Position numbers and translations under genes: made by a program. This document shows positions 24,800 to 34,175 of a DNA stretch of 64,000 nucleotides, piece after piece. How positions within the stretch are numbered: the first letter of the stretch is position 1; every line of letters starts with the position of its first letter. The notes below the pieces were generated by a model. It was not told where the DNA came from. It ran no database searches and saw only the letters and a list, made by a program, of their open reading frames with translations. Location: positions 62,001 to 126,000 of the forward strand of contig NZ_WYET01000004.1 of the NCBI RefSeq assembly GCF_013376415.1. Reading direction: 5' to 3'. This DNA comes from Flagellimonas chongwuensis. Lineage in GTDB: Bacteria > Bacteroidota > Bacteroidia > Flavobacteriales > Flavobacteriaceae.

Positions 24800-25657
24800 A
24801 TGACAAAAATTAGAATTGCTGTTCAAAAAAGTGGTCGATTGAACGAGGATTCCCTCGCCATTTTAAAAGATTGCGGTATCTCCATCGATAATGGAAAAGA
24901 CCAATTAAAAGCTACATCCCGAAATTTTCCATTGGAGGTTTTCTATTTGCGAAATGGGGACATCCCACAATACTTAAGGGATGGCGTAGTAGACATTGCC
25001 ATAATTGGCGAAAATGTGCTTATTGAAAAAGGAAAGGATATTTCCATTGCCGAGCGCCTGAATTTTTCGAAATGTCGTGTCTCCTTGGCCGTACCCAAAG
25101 GAGTAACCTATAATTCCATTAAGGATTTTGAGGGCAAAAAAATAGCCACCTCGTATCCGAATACGGTTAAGGAATACTTGGCTTCCAAAGGAGTAACAGC
25201 GGAACTACATATCATCAATGGTTCTGTAGAGATAGCCCCGAATATTGGCTTGGCCTATGGAATCTGCGATATCGTTTCCAGTGGAAGCACACTTTTCAAA
25301 AATAATTTAAAGGAAGTGGAAGTGATGTTAAAAAGTGAGGCCGTATTAGCGGTATCGCCCACCATTTCCGAAGAGCGAAAAGAATTGCTAAAGAAAATCC
25401 AATTTAGGATAAAATCTGTACTTCAAGCCCGCAACAATAAGTACGTGCTCATGAATGCCCCCAACGATAAACTGGATGAGATTATTTCCATTCTACCTGG
25501 AATGCGTAGTCCCACCGTTTTGCCATTGGCGGAAGAAGGCTGGAGTTCCGTACACACCGTAATCAATCGTGAAACCTTCTGGGAGGTCATCGATGAGCTA
25601 AAAGCAGCCGGTGCAGAGGGAATTTTGGTGTGTCCAATCGAAAAAATGGTATTGTAG
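24800..25657 (+). CDS. hisG: ATP phosphoribosyltransferase (long form)
   Basis: A 285-aa first enzyme of histidine synthesis, joining ATP and PRPP. Two periplasmic-binding-like lobes are followed by a C-terminal ACT-like regulatory domain (from about residue 215, with GMRSPTVLPLAEEGWSSVHT), so this is the long, HisZ-independent form that is feedback-inhibited by histidine. Motifs: VQKSGRLNEDS at the N-terminus, and the PRPP-binding region DIVSSGSTLFKNNLKEVE. First gene after the attenuator. Confidence 0.97.
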   Translation: MTKIRIAVQKSGRLNEDSLAILKDCGISIDNGKDQLKATSRNFPLEVFYLRNGDIPQYLRDGVVDIAIIGENVLIEKGKDISIAERLNFSKCRVSLAVPKGVTYNSIKDFEGKKIATSYPNTVKEYLASKGVTAELHIINGSVEIAPNIGLAYGICDIVSSGSTLFKNNLKEVEVMLKSEAVLAVSPTISEERKELLKKIQFRIKSVLQARNNKYVLMNAPNDKLDEIISILPGMRSPTVLPLAEEGWSSVHTVINRETFWEVIDELKAAGAEGILVCPIEKMVL

Positions 25658-25690
25658 ACAATAAAAGATACGATTTTAATGAATAATTGT

Positions 25691-25714
25691 CCCCTTGAGG
25701 GGACCTTAGGGGTG
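25691..25714. repeat. Short G/C-rich hairpin repeat in the hisG-hisD spacer
   Basis: CCCCTTGAGGGG (25691-25702) is self-complementary (CCCCT/AGGGG), then ACCTTAGGGGTG repeats the right arm. It resembles short dispersed intergenic repeats I recall from flavobacterial genomes, but only one copy is in this window. It lies 5 bp before the hisD start. Confidence 0.45.
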
Positions 25715-25718
25715 TAAA

Positions 25719-27002
25719 ATGAAGAAAATAGTAAAACCAAATAAAAATGATTGGAACGAAATTTTAAAGCGTCCCACCCAGAGCGTTTCAGATATTGAGG
25801 AGATTGTCAACAGTATCTTTAAAGAGGTACAGGCTGATGGTGATACGGTTATCAAAAAATACACGGCCCAATTTGATAAAGTCACTTTGGATTCTATTTT
25901 GGTAAAAGAAGACGAGATTGAAAACGCAAGCAATTCCGTTTCCGATGCATTGAAGCAGGCCATCAATCTTGCCAAATCGAATATAGAAAAATTCCATGCT
26001 GCCCAAAAAACCTCAAAAGTTGAAGTGGAAACCATGCCCGGCGTGGCGTGTTGGCAGGAAAAGCGTCCTATTCAAAAAGTGGGATTGTACATTCCAGGTG
26101 GAACAGCTCCGTTGTTTTCAACTATTTTGATGCTAGCCATTCCAGCCAAATTAGCAGAGTGTAAAGAGATTATACTTTGTAGTCCACCTGATAGGAATGG
26201 GGAAATCAATTCAGCAATTTTATACACAGCTCAGTTGTGCGGGGTGACGCAGATTTTTAAAACAGGAGGGATTCAGGCCATTGCCGGAATGACCTTTGGC
26301 ACGGAAAGCATACCGAAAGTGCACAAAATATTTGGCCCCGGAAATCAATATGTGACGGTTGCCAAGCAATTGGCCACAAAATATGGTGTAGCCATTGATA
26401 TGCCGGCAGGGCCGAGTGAATTGTTGGTGGTTGCCGATGATTCAGCAAATGCCGCGTTCGTAGCTTCGGATTTGCTGAGCCAGGCCGAGCATGGTGTGGA
26501 CAGTCAGGTGATTCTTGTATCCACTTCCGAAAACTTGATTGATGCTGTTGAAAAGGAAATTGGAATCCAGATCCAACAGTTACCACGGGTTGAAATAGCT
26601 CAGAAATCCATTGGAAACAGCAGGTTGATTTTAGTCAAAGATGACCAAGAAGCACTGGGACTAATCAATGAATATGGGCCAGAACACTTTATTGTTTGTA
26701 TGGAAAATGAAGAGTTTTATCTGGAAAACATTCAAAATGCCGGTTCGGTTTTTATTGGGAACTATACGCCAGAAAGTGCAGGCGACTATGCTTCGGGCAC
26801 CAATCACACCTTACCGACCAACGGTTACGCAAAGCAATACAGTGGTGTAAATCTCGATAGTTTTATGAAAAGCATGACCTTTCAAAAAATATCCGAGAAA
26901 GGCATCAAAGGCATTGGAACCGCTATTGAGCTAATGGCAGATGCAGAAGGATTGCAAGCACATAAAAATGCAGTAACCCTCAGATTAAAAAGTTTGAAAT
27001 AA
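25719..27002 (+). CDS. hisD: Histidinol dehydrogenase
   Basis: A 427-aa zinc enzyme for the last two steps of histidine synthesis (histidinol to histidine, two NAD reductions). Seen: GLYIPGGTAPLFSTILMLA, the KIFGPGNQYVTVAKQ block, DMPAGPSELLVVADDSAN, the zinc/catalytic region LLSQAEHGVDSQVIL, and the Glu-His catalytic pair in EYGPEHFIV. Length is typical. The stop codon overlaps the hisC start by one base. Confidence 0.97.
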   Translation: MKKIVKPNKNDWNEILKRPTQSVSDIEEIVNSIFKEVQADGDTVIKKYTAQFDKVTLDSILVKEDEIENASNSVSDALKQAINLAKSNIEKFHAAQKTSKVEVETMPGVACWQEKRPIQKVGLYIPGGTAPLFSTILMLAIPAKLAECKEIILCSPPDRNGEINSAILYTAQLCGVTQIFKTGGIQAIAGMTFGTESIPKVHKIFGPGNQYVTVAKQLATKYGVAIDMPAGPSELLVVADDSANAAFVASDLLSQAEHGVDSQVILVSTSENLIDAVEKEIGIQIQQLPRVEIAQKSIGNSRLILVKDDQEALGLINEYGPEHFIVCMENEEFYLENIQNAGSVFIGNYTPESAGDYASGTNHTLPTNGYAKQYSGVNLDSFMKSMTFQKISEKGIKGIGTAIELMADAEGLQAHKNAVTLRLKSLK

Positions 27003-28048
27003 TGAAAGGGTTTGATTTAAATAAGCTGGTGAGAGAATCGGTTCAAAAACTGCAGCCATACTCTTCGGCACGTGACGAATATGTTTCCGATGGCTCCGAA
27101 ATGATTTTTTTGGACGCCAACGAAAATCCGTACGACAATGGTGTCAACCGTTATCCGGACCCTTACCAAAGAAGTTTGAAGTCAGTGCTGGCGGATCAAA
27201 AAAGCATATCGGAAAATCAAATTTTATTGGGAAATGGAAGTGACGAAGTCTTGGATTTGATCTATAGGGCGTTTTGTGAACCGAATCAAGATAATATTAT
27301 CACGCTGCCACCAACTTACGGAATGTACAAGGTGCTGGCAGGCATCAATGCAGTTAAAAACAAGGAGGTTCTGCTAACCAATGATTTCGAACCCAATGTG
27401 GATGAAATTTTAAAAGTGGTTGATATTAAAACCAAGTTGCTTTTCATTTGCTCGCCCAACAATCCTACAGCGAATTCATTTCATAAGGAAAAAATAGAAC
27501 GGTTATTAAAATCTTTTAATGGATTGGTGGTGATTGATGAAGCCTACATTGATTTTTCAAAAGATGAAAGTTGGTTGTCGCAACTCATAAACTATCCTAA
27601 TTTGATTGTCACGCAAACCCTATCAAAAGCCTACGGTTTGGCAGGTATTCGATTGGGTGTTTGCTACGCATCCGAAGAAATTATAGGGGTTTTGAACAAA
27701 ATCAAACCGCCTTACAATGTCAACCAATTGACCCAGCAGCACGCATTACAACGGGTTTTGAACCAAGATTTGGTACAACAAGAAGTGAAGCATATACTCA
27801 AGGAAAGGCAAGAACTAATGAAGGCCTTGGAGAGCTTGGAATTTGTGGAAGTTCTTTATCCAACCGATGCCAACTTTATACTGGCGAAGGTGGATGATGC
27901 CAACAAACGTTACCAACAACTATTGAACAAGCAGGTAGTCGTACGCAACAGAAGCACTCAACCGCTCTGTGAAAATACGCTGCGATTTACCGTGGGGACA
28001 CCGGAAGAAAACAAAAAATTGATAGCTATTTTAAAAGAATTGGAATAA
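27002..28048 (+). CDS. hisC: Histidinol-phosphate aminotransferase
   Basis: A 348-aa PLP enzyme of fold type I. N-terminal motif [17 protein letters not shown]; the PLP-phosphate region is [12 protein letters not shown]; the aspartate is in [11 protein letters not shown]; the Schiff-base Lys is in [16 protein letters not shown]; and the Arg for substrate carboxylate is near [10 protein letters not shown]. It converts imidazole-acetol phosphate and glutamate to histidinol phosphate. It overlaps hisD and hisB by one base each. Confidence 0.97.
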   Translation: MKGFDLNKLVRESVQKLQPYSSARDEYVSDGSEMIFLDANENPYDNGVNRYPDPYQRSLKSVLADQKSISENQILLGNGSDEVLDLIYRAFCEPNQDNIITLPPTYGMYKVLAGINAVKNKEVLLTNDFEPNVDEILKVVDIKTKLLFICSPNNPTANSFHKEKIERLLKSFNGLVVIDEAYIDFSKDESWLSQLINYPNLIVTQTLSKAYGLAGIRLGVCYASEEIIGVLNKIKPPYNVNQLTQQHALQRVLNQDLVQQEVKHILKERQELMKALESLEFVEVLYPTDANFILAKVDDANKRYQQLLNKQVVVRNRSTQPLCENTLRFTVGTPEENKKLIAILKELE

Positions 28049-29184
28049 TGGGCAAAAAAGTACTATTTATAGATCGCGATGGAACCATCATCAAGGAAAC
28101 TGTTGATGAGCAAATAGATGCCTTTGAAAAAATGATTTTCTATCCAAAGGCTTTTACTTATTTAGGTAAGATTGCAAAGGAGTTGGATTATGAATTGGTG
28201 ATGATCACCAATCAAGATGGCCTTGGCACCGATATTTTTCCTGAGGATACCTTTTGGCCTGTTCATAATTTTATTATGAAATCCTTTGAAAATGAAGGAG
28301 TAGTGTTCGATAACGTTTTTATTGACAGGACCTTCCCAAAGGACAACGCCAATACCCGAAAACCAGGCACGGGAATGTTGACCTCCTATTTTTCCGATGA
28401 ATATGATTTGGCCAATTCTTTTGTGATCGGTGACCGTTTGACAGACGTGGAACTGGCCAAGAATTTGGGCGCCAAAGGAATCTTTATTAATGATGAAACG
28501 CACTTTGGTACAGGGGAAATCACGGTGAAGCGTGAAGAGTTGGACAATTTTATAGCCCTAGAAACCAACGATTGGCAGAAAATTTATGAATTCTTAAAGT
28601 TGGAAAATCGTGTTGCGGAAATAACCCGAAAAACTAACGAGACCGATATTTATATCAAAATCAACCTTGACGGCACAGGAAAAAGTGACATCAATACAGG
28701 TCTGGCGTTTTTTGACCATATGTTGGACCAGCTAGCTAGGCACGGACAAATGGATTTGGAAATCAAGGTCGATGGCGATTTAGAAGTGGACGAACATCAC
28801 ACCATCGAGGATACCGCTATTGCTTTGGGTGAGTTGTTTTCTAAAGCTTTGGGCAACAAACTGGGTATAGAACGCTATGGTTTTGCCTTGCCCATGGACG
28901 ATTGCCTTGCACAAGTTGCCATTGATTTTGGTGGAAGGAATTGGTTGGTCTGGGACACCGAGTTCAAGCGTGAAAAAGTGGGGGACATGCCAACGGAAAT
29001 GTTCATGCACTTTTTTAAATCGTTCACCGATGGCGCCAAAGCCAATTTGAACATCAAGGCCGAAGGAACCAACGAACACCATAAAATCGAGGCCATATTC
29101 AAAGCTTTTGCCAAGTCTATTAAAATGGCGGTAAAACGTGATGCTGAAAAAATGGTGCTGCCTTCTACAAAGGGCATGCTATAA
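28048..29184 (+). CDS. hisB: Bifunctional histidinol-phosphatase / imidazoleglycerol-phosphate dehydratase
   Basis: A 378-aa fusion. The N-terminal HAD phosphatase (about 1-165) has DRDGTIIKE with both catalytic Asp, TNQDGLGT and [14 protein letters not shown]. The C-terminal dehydratase (about 185-378) has the metal-binding [25 protein letters not shown] and [15 protein letters not shown]. The zinc-binding CxHx..CxC loop of the E. coli HAD half is replaced by [14 protein letters not shown], with no Cys at all. It starts on the last base of hisC. Confidence 0.96.
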   Translation: MGKKVLFIDRDGTIIKETVDEQIDAFEKMIFYPKAFTYLGKIAKELDYELVMITNQDGLGTDIFPEDTFWPVHNFIMKSFENEGVVFDNVFIDRTFPKDNANTRKPGTGMLTSYFSDEYDLANSFVIGDRLTDVELAKNLGAKGIFINDETHFGTGEITVKREELDNFIALETNDWQKIYEFLKLENRVAEITRKTNETDIYIKINLDGTGKSDINTGLAFFDHMLDQLARHGQMDLEIKVDGDLEVDEHHTIEDTAIALGELFSKALGNKLGIERYGFALPMDDCLAQVAIDFGGRNWLVWDTEFKREKVGDMPTEMFMHFFKSFTDGAKANLNIKAEGTNEHHKIEAIFKAFAKSIKMAVKRDAEKMVLPSTKGML

Positions 29185-29189
29185 AAAAA

Positions 29190-29250
29190 TGTCATTTCGA
29201 AGGAGCTTACGACTGAAAAATCTTGTTTTCTCGCTTTGCTCGAAATGACA
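29190..29250. repeat. Dispersed inverted repeat (TGTCATTTCGA type) in the hisB-hisH spacer
   Basis: TGTCATTTCGA (29190-29200) and TCGAAATGACA (29240-29250) are exact inverted arms around a loop containing two imperfect arms. Similar copies lie at 62812-62877 and about 63190. Repeats of this type are widespread between flavobacterial genes (from memory). Here it lies inside an operon, so its transcript forms a large hairpin between hisB and hisH. Confidence 0.7.
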
Positions 29251-29266
29251 AAAGATTAAAGAATAA

Positions 29267-29851
29267 ATGAAAATTGTAATAATCGATTACGGAGCAGGTA
29301 ATATTCAAAGTATCATATTTGCGATAAAACGGCTAGGATATGAAGCTGTTTTGAGCCATGATGCAGAAGAAATCCGAAAAGCCGATAAAGTGATTTTCCC
29401 TGGAGTGGGAGAGGCCAGTTCCGCTATGGCCAAATTAAAAGCTACAGGATTGGACAAGGTGATTCCTGCCTTAAAACAACCTGTTTTGGGTATCTGTTTG
29501 GGTATGCAACTCATGTGCCATTCATCCGAAGAAGGAAATACGGAAGGCTTGGGCATATTTGATTTGGATGTGGTTAAATTTTCCAATAAAGTCAAAGTTC
29601 CTCAAATTGGATGGAACCAGATTTTGGATTTAAAAAATGAGCTGTTCAAAAATATTCCTGAGAAATCCTATATCTATTTGGTTCATAGTTTTTATGCTCC
29701 GATGGGAGCTGAAACCATTGCCACATCGGAATATGGTGTAGCGTATAGTGCCGCATTGCAAAAAGATAATTTTTACGGTGTACAATTTCACCCTGAAAAG
29801 AGCAGTGATGTTGGCAGTGAGATTTTAATGAACTTTTTATCCATTTCTTAA
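29267..29851 (+). CDS. hisH: Imidazole glycerol phosphate synthase, glutaminase subunit
   Basis: A 194-aa class I glutamine amidotransferase. Start motif VIIDYGAGNIQSI; oxyanion region FPGVGEASSAM; nucleophile Cys in VLGICLGMQLM; catalytic His/Glu in VQFHPEKSSDVG. It passes ammonia to HisF, encoded 2 kb downstream. Separated from hisB by an 82-bp spacer filled mostly by a repeat. Confidence 0.97.
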   Translation: MKIVIIDYGAGNIQSIIFAIKRLGYEAVLSHDAEEIRKADKVIFPGVGEASSAMAKLKATGLDKVIPALKQPVLGICLGMQLMCHSSEEGNTEGLGIFDLDVVKFSNKVKVPQIGWNQILDLKNELFKNIPEKSYIYLVHSFYAPMGAETIATSEYGVAYSAALQKDNFYGVQFHPEKSSDVGSEILMNFLSIS

Positions 29852-29854
29852 GCC

Positions 29855-30271
29855 ATGGAATTTCAAATATTGACCGACAAGAACAGGCTGGACATTAAAA
29901 AAGTTCATCAGCAGATTACTTCAACCTATTGGGGCAAGAACAGAAGTTGGGAGGAAACCTTGATGACCATTGAAAAAAGCATCTGCTTTGGAATGTTCAA
30001 TAAGAACGGTGAGCAGGTTGCTTACGCCAGAATGATGACAGACGGTTTGGTGTTTGCCTACATTATGGATGTAGTTGTCTTTGAGCCTAACAAAGGCAAA
30101 GGACTTGGAAAAAAATTGGTGCAATATATTTTGGACCAACCTGATGTGAAGAAAGTAAACACCGTAGCACTAAAAACATTGGACGCCCATAGTTTTTATG
30201 AAAATCTGGGCTTTAAAAAAGTTGGGGATTCAAAAATGTGGATGTCCATAGAACGAGTAAAATATGATTAG
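29855..30271 (+). CDS. GNAT-family N-acetyltransferase within the his operon
   Basis: A 138-aa protein with the GNAT core: acetyl-CoA-binding FEPNKGKGLGKKLVQYIL (R/QxxGxG/A-type loop as KGKGLGKK), followed by the beta-5 to helix 4 end SFYENLGFKKVGDSKMWM. Substrate is unknown. It sits 3 bp after hisH and 3 bp before hisA, so it is part of the his transcript. An arylalkylamine-type GNAT is the closest general pattern. Involvement in histidine metabolism is not shown by the sequence. Confidence 0.85.
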   Translation: MEFQILTDKNRLDIKKVHQQITSTYWGKNRSWEETLMTIEKSICFGMFNKNGEQVAYARMMTDGLVFAYIMDVVVFEPNKGKGLGKKLVQYILDQPDVKKVNTVALKTLDAHSFYENLGFKKVGDSKMWMSIERVKYD

Positions 30272-30274
30272 AAA

Positions 30275-31006
30275 ATGAGATTGATTCCAGCTATTGATAT
30301 CATTGATGGTAAATGTGTACGTCTATCTAAAGGAGATTACAGCACCAAAAAAGTCTATAATGAAAATCCGTTGGAAGTCGCCAAGGAGTTTGAGGCGCAC
30401 GGTATCCAGCACCTACATTTGGTTGATTTGGACGGGGCTAAATCCCAACATATTGTCAACTACAAAGTATTGGAGACCATTGCCTTCAAGACCAGTTTGC
30501 AAATTGACTTTGGCGGTGGATTAAAATCGGGTGATGACCTGCATGTTGCTTTTCAAAGCGGAGCACATCAAATTACGGGCGGAAGTATAGCTGTTAAAGA
30601 CAGGGAAACTTTTTTGAGCTGGTTGTCGACCTACGGGGCTAGAAAAATCATTCTAGGTGCCGATGCCAATAACGAGAAAGTAGCGGTTTCGGGCTGGCAA
30701 GAAGAATCGGATTTGGAGCTGATTCCATTTGTGCAGCAGTATCAATCCGAAGGTGTCGAATATGTGATTTGTACGGATATAAGCAAGGATGGCATGCTGC
30801 AAGGGCCTGCGTTCGACTTGTATCAAAAAATGTTGGCCCAAACCAAAAAAGGCTTAAATTTAATTGCCAGTGGTGGAATTTCCACTTTTGACGAACTCCC
30901 CAGACTTGCTGAACTTGGTTGTGAAGGTACAATCATTGGAAAAGCCATTTATGAAGGCAAGATCAGTTTAAAGCAATTGGAACAATATATTCTTAAAAAT
31001 GGATAA
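30275..31006 (+). CDS. hisA: Phosphoribosylformimino-AICAR ribotide isomerase
   Basis: A 243-aa TIM-barrel isomerase opening the ribose ring of ProFAR. The catalytic Asp pair is in [16 protein letters not shown] (Asp8 region) and [13 protein letters not shown] (second-half Asp). Phosphate-binding loops [11 protein letters not shown] and ASGGIST are intact. Normal length. The next gene overlaps its end by 8 bp. Confidence 0.97.
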   Translation: MRLIPAIDIIDGKCVRLSKGDYSTKKVYNENPLEVAKEFEAHGIQHLHLVDLDGAKSQHIVNYKVLETIAFKTSLQIDFGGGLKSGDDLHVAFQSGAHQITGGSIAVKDRETFLSWLSTYGARKIILGADANNEKVAVSGWQEESDLELIPFVQQYQSEGVEYVICTDISKDGMLQGPAFDLYQKMLAQTKKGLNLIASGGISTFDELPRLAELGCEGTIIGKAIYEGKISLKQLEQYILKNG

Positions 31007-31517
31007 AGAAAGAGAACTCCAGGAAGAATTGGTATGGAACGCGGGCTATCGGATGAATGAAAGTCTTCGCATGATCAAAATCTGTTTAGATCAATTGTCC
31101 GAGGAACAACTTTGGGAAAAACCAAATGAGTCGAGCAATAGTATCGCCAATCTCATCCTTCATTTATGCGGAAACATTACTCAATACGGGATAGCTTCCA
31201 TCCAAAATTTGGAGGATGAACGTGTAAGGGATGAAGAGTTTTCCACCGATTCAGGCTATTCCAAAGCAGAACTTGTCAAAAAACTGGAAGATACCATTTC
31301 GGACGCCAAAAGAGCGTTCTACGATGCCCCACTCAATGAATTATTGCGTAAACGAAACGTTCAAGGGTTTAATTTTTCTGGAGTGGGCAACATTATCCAT
31401 GTCACGGAACATTTGTCCTACCACACAGGGCAAATAGCACTATGGACCAAAATTTTACAAAACAAAGACCTTGGTTTTTACGGTGGGGTCAACCTGAATG
31501 CAAAAAACGAAAGCTAG
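30999..31517 (+). CDS. DinB-family protein (DUF1572-like) within the his operon
   Basis: A 172-aa four-helix protein of the DinB superfamily. Metal-position histidines lie in [12 protein letters not shown], and [20 protein letters not shown] near residue 135-155. It overlaps hisA by 8 bp, so it is translated from the his mRNA. Family members include thiol transferases and DNA-damage-induced proteins; the function of this one is unknown. A second DinB-fold protein in the window (4781) is only distantly similar. Confidence 0.82.
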   Translation: MDKERELQEELVWNAGYRMNESLRMIKICLDQLSEEQLWEKPNESSNSIANLILHLCGNITQYGIASIQNLEDERVRDEEFSTDSGYSKAELVKKLEDTISDAKRAFYDAPLNELLRKRNVQGFNFSGVGNIIHVTEHLSYHTGQIALWTKILQNKDLGFYGGVNLNAKNES

Positions 31518-31533
31518 CATTACAATACAGCCA

Positions 31534-31860
31534 ATGAACTGGATACTCTTGATAATTGCAGGACTCTTTGAAGTTGCATTTGCTGCCTGTCTTGGAAAGG
31601 CCAAGGAAACAACGGGTACGGAAATGACGTATTGGTACATAGGATTTGTAGTTTGCCTTACAATCAGTATGTTTTTGTTGGTCAAAGCAACACAAGAATT
31701 GCCGATAGGTACAGCATATGCGGTTTGGACCGGTATCGGTGCTGTGGGGACAGTACTGTTTGGAATTTTTGTTTTTAAGGAACCCGCAACGTTTTGGAGA
31801 TTGTTTTTTATAACAACATTGATTGCTTCAATTGTTGGTTTAAAGGTAGTCTCACATTAA
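31534..31860 (+). CDS. SMR-family small multidrug/guanidinium transporter
   Basis: About 108 aa with four membrane segments. The conserved Glu is in LLIIAGLFEVAFAACLGKA (Glu13, equal to Glu14 of EmrE), and the second signature is PIGTAYAVWTGIGAVGT. The ATG at 31534 gives the usual N-terminus MNWILLIIAG; an upstream start would add 12 polar residues. SugE/Gdx-like guanidinium exporters have this look, but drug-exporter members cannot be excluded. SMR proteins act as dimers; only one copy is here. Embedded between hisA and hisF. Confidence 0.85.
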   Translation: MNWILLIIAGLFEVAFAACLGKAKETTGTEMTYWYIGFVVCLTISMFLLVKATQELPIGTAYAVWTGIGAVGTVLFGIFVFKEPATFWRLFFITTLIASIVGLKVVSH

Positions 31861-31897
31861 TAAAGCACTAACAAAAAGTGCTGCCAAAGAAGAATAA

Positions 31898-32653
31898 ATG
31901 CTTACAAAAAGAATAATACCCTGTCTCGATATTAAAAACGGACGCACTGTGAAAGGAATCAACTTTGTTGACCTACGAGATGCAGGAGACCCAGTGGAAC
32001 TGGCATCCATTTATGCTAAAGAAGGAGCGGATGAATTGGTTTTCCTGGATATCTCGGCTACGGAGGAAAAACGGAAGACCTTGGCTGAACTGGTCTATCA
32101 TGTGGCTGAGACCATCAATATTCCTTTTACTGTTGGTGGAGGGATTTCTTCTGTGGAAGATGTGGACATTCTCTTAAAAAACGGGGCCGATAAGGTTTCT
32201 ATTAACTCATCAGCGGTGAAAAGACCTGAATTGATCAATGAATTGGTGGCCAAATTCGGTTCACAATGCATCGTAGTCGCTATTGATGCCAAACAAGTTG
32301 ACGGACAATGGAAAGTCCATCTGGTAGGAGGGAAGGTACCTACAGAACTGGATCTTTTTGATTGGGCAAAGGAAGTGGAAGAACGTGGTGCTGGTGAAAT
32401 TTTGTTCACTTCAATGGATCATGATGGTACCAAGAATGGCTTTGCGAACAAGGCATTGGCGAAATTATCCGAATTGGTAAATATTCCAGTGATTGCCTCA
32501 GGTGGGGCGGGAACCATATCTCATTTCACAGATACTTTTAAGGATGGAAAAGCTGATGCGGCATTGGCTGCCAGTGTTTTTCACTTTAAGGAAATTGAAA
32601 TAAACACACTTAAACAAGAATTAAAGGAAGAAGGAATTCCTGTAAGAATATAA
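31898..32653 (+). CDS. hisF: Imidazole glycerol phosphate synthase, cyclase subunit
   Basis: A 251-aa TIM barrel. Catalytic Asp residues are in [17 protein letters not shown] (Asp11) and [12 protein letters not shown] (Asp130). Phosphate loops [11 protein letters not shown] and [12 protein letters not shown] are intact. It uses ammonia from HisH to form IGP and AICAR. The subunits are separated by four genes here but on the same transcript. Confidence 0.97.
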   Translation: MLTKRIIPCLDIKNGRTVKGINFVDLRDAGDPVELASIYAKEGADELVFLDISATEEKRKTLAELVYHVAETINIPFTVGGGISSVEDVDILLKNGADKVSINSSAVKRPELINELVAKFGSQCIVVAIDAKQVDGQWKVHLVGGKVPTELDLFDWAKEVEERGAGEILFTSMDHDGTKNGFANKALAKLSELVNIPVIASGGAGTISHFTDTFKDGKADAALAASVFHFKEIEINTLKQELKEEGIPVRI

Positions 32654-32655
32654 CA

Positions 32656-33252
32656 ATGCAAATAGACTTCAATAAAAATTCAGACGGACTTGTACCGGCC
32701 ATTGTTCAAGATGCAGCCACCAAAAATGTGTTGATGTTGGGCTATATGAACCAAGAAGCGTTTGAAAAAACCCAAGAAACCCAAAAAGTCACTTTTTTTA
32801 GCCGTTCCAAGCAGCGTTTATGGACTAAAGGTGAGGAAAGTGGCAACTTTTTGAACCTTGTTGACATGCAAGTAGATTGCGACAACGATACACTTTTGGT
32901 GAAGGTCAATCCTGTTGGGCCTACTTGCCATAAAGGGACCGATACGTGCTGGGCCGAGGAAAATGTTCAAGGCTATGGTTTTTTATCCACCTTGGAAGAC
33001 ATCATTGAATCCAGAAAGAACGACCAAGAGAACCCCGATAGCTATGTGGCATCCCTATTCCGAAAAGGCATCAACAAGGTTGCCCAAAAAGTAGGGGAGG
33101 AGGCTGTGGAAACAGTCATCGAAGCCAAAGACGACAACGATGACCTTTTCCTAAATGAAAGTGCCGACCTGCTGTTCCATTATTTGATATTGCTGAAGGC
33201 AAAGAACTTTGACCTCAATGCTGTGGTCAATATTCTAGAGCAGAGACATTGA
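32656..33252 (+). CDS. hisIE: Bifunctional phosphoribosyl-AMP cyclohydrolase / phosphoribosyl-ATP pyrophosphatase
   Basis: A 198-aa fusion. HisI half (about 1-105): TFFSRSKQRLWTKGEESGNF, then the metal-binding DMQVDCDNDTLLVKV and PTCHKGTDTCW. HisE half (about 110-198): MazG-like helices with KVGEEAVETVIEAKD and NESADLLFHYLILL. It completes the set, so the operon encodes every enzyme of histidine synthesis, with HisB supplying the phosphatase. Convergent with the next gene, 13 bp apart. Confidence 0.97.
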   Translation: MQIDFNKNSDGLVPAIVQDAATKNVLMLGYMNQEAFEKTQETQKVTFFSRSKQRLWTKGEESGNFLNLVDMQVDCDNDTLLVKVNPVGPTCHKGTDTCWAEENVQGYGFLSTLEDIIESRKNDQENPDSYVASLFRKGINKVAQKVGEEAVETVIEAKDDNDDLFLNESADLLFHYLILLKAKNFDLNAVVNILEQRH

Positions 33253-33265
33253 CCACAGGAGGTGT

Positions 33266-33985
33266 TCAATCCATTTTTATAATACTAGAGGAGCCAGAAA
33301 GCTCACTTTCTTGTATCGTCGCGTCTCCCTTGTAGTTTAATACACTGGCACCTGAAGCTTTTATGGAAATACTTTCATTTACAGAAAGAAAGGCCGTGCT
33401 CGCCCCATACAGGTTAATGTCCAGATTGGAAATATTAAGGTCGTAATCCAACAGGTCACTGCTCCCTGAAATTTCTGCTTCCAAGAATGAGATACTACCA
33501 AAAAGATCAACGGAAGAGGCTCCTTCGAGATTCATTTGTAATCGATCAGCGAGCAATTCACCCTTAAAATCAGAGGCCCCGGAGACTGTAATCTTTCCGT
33601 CCTGTATTTCCCATTGATTTTCCAAAATCAACCTGCTCGCACCGTCAATTTTGAACTTGGAAAGATTTTTGGTGGTGATGTATGCGTTCATCACAGCCTT
33701 ACCGCTTACCGAAGTGCGGTCTCTCAATCGGATGATTAATTCGTCACCATCTTTTTCGACGACAATTTTTTCGTGCAGATTGTTGTTGGCCTCAATTCGG
33801 ATTTCTTCTTCAGATTCGGAAAAAAGTACATAAACATGGAATGCATCGGAAACCTTAACTCCATTATAATCATTTATATCATATTTGATAGAGGTCACTT
33901 CACCTTCGGCGTAAATCTTCTCATAGTCACACGAAGAGAAAACCGACAGTACGGAAAGCAGTATAAAACTGATTTGTGTTTTCAT
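33266..33985 (-). CDS. DUF2807 (head GIN domain) lipoprotein
   Basis: A 239-aa lipoprotein: signal MKTQISFILLSVLSVFSSC with the lipid Cys at 19. The rest is a repetitive beta-helix-like domain of the auto-transporter-adhesin/DUF2807 type: starts with YNGVKVSDAFHVYV and then repeats of the G-A/S-S pattern (KIDGASRLIL, VSGASDFKG, LEGASSVDLF, ISGSSDLLDY, LYGASTAFLS, ASGASVLNY, LSGSSSIIKM). Probably on the outer membrane or periplasmic face. It is the last gene of the minus-strand group after the ECF-controlled outer-membrane protein gene. No ECF site was seen directly before it. Confidence 0.85.
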   Translation of the reverse strand: MKTQISFILLSVLSVFSSCDYEKIYAEGEVTSIKYDINDYNGVKVSDAFHVYVLFSESEEEIRIEANNNLHEKIVVEKDGDELIIRLRDRTSVSGKAVMNAYITTKNLSKFKIDGASRLILENQWEIQDGKITVSGASDFKGELLADRLQMNLEGASSVDLFGSISFLEAEISGSSDLLDYDLNISNLDINLYGASTAFLSVNESISIKASGASVLNYKGDATIQESELSGSSSIIKMD

Positions 33986-34028
33986 TTGTTTTGATTTTTG
34001 ATTGATGTAATGATGTGTGCAAGAAATG

Positions 34029-34175
34029 CTAAGGGTTGAAAAGTGGAACAGGCACCCATTGAAACGGAATAACGGCCCAACCGCTATTTCCGTATTGGGC
34101 GAATACTTGCTCGTTTTTTGTGTAGACCCGTAGTGTTTTTATAGGATGGTGAAGACGGTTGCTGTAATTTTCCAT
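34029..34175 (-). CDS. 48-aa ORF overlapping the upstream stop codon (TAATG)
   Basis: ATG at 34175 shares its A with the TAA stop of the outer-membrane protein gene (TAATG), an arrangement for translational coupling. The frame runs 48 codons to a TAG at 34029. The start is MENYSNRLHHPIKTLRVYTK; the rest has a Trp/Pro-rich end, GWAVIPFQWVPVPLFNP. There is no signal peptide or long hydrophobic segment. No similar family comes to mind. Coding is supported by the coupled start and by the conserved operon position; a chance frame is possible at this length. Confidence 0.5.
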   Translation of the reverse strand: MENYSNRLHHPIKTLRVYTKNEQVFAQYGNSGWAVIPFQWVPVPLFNP

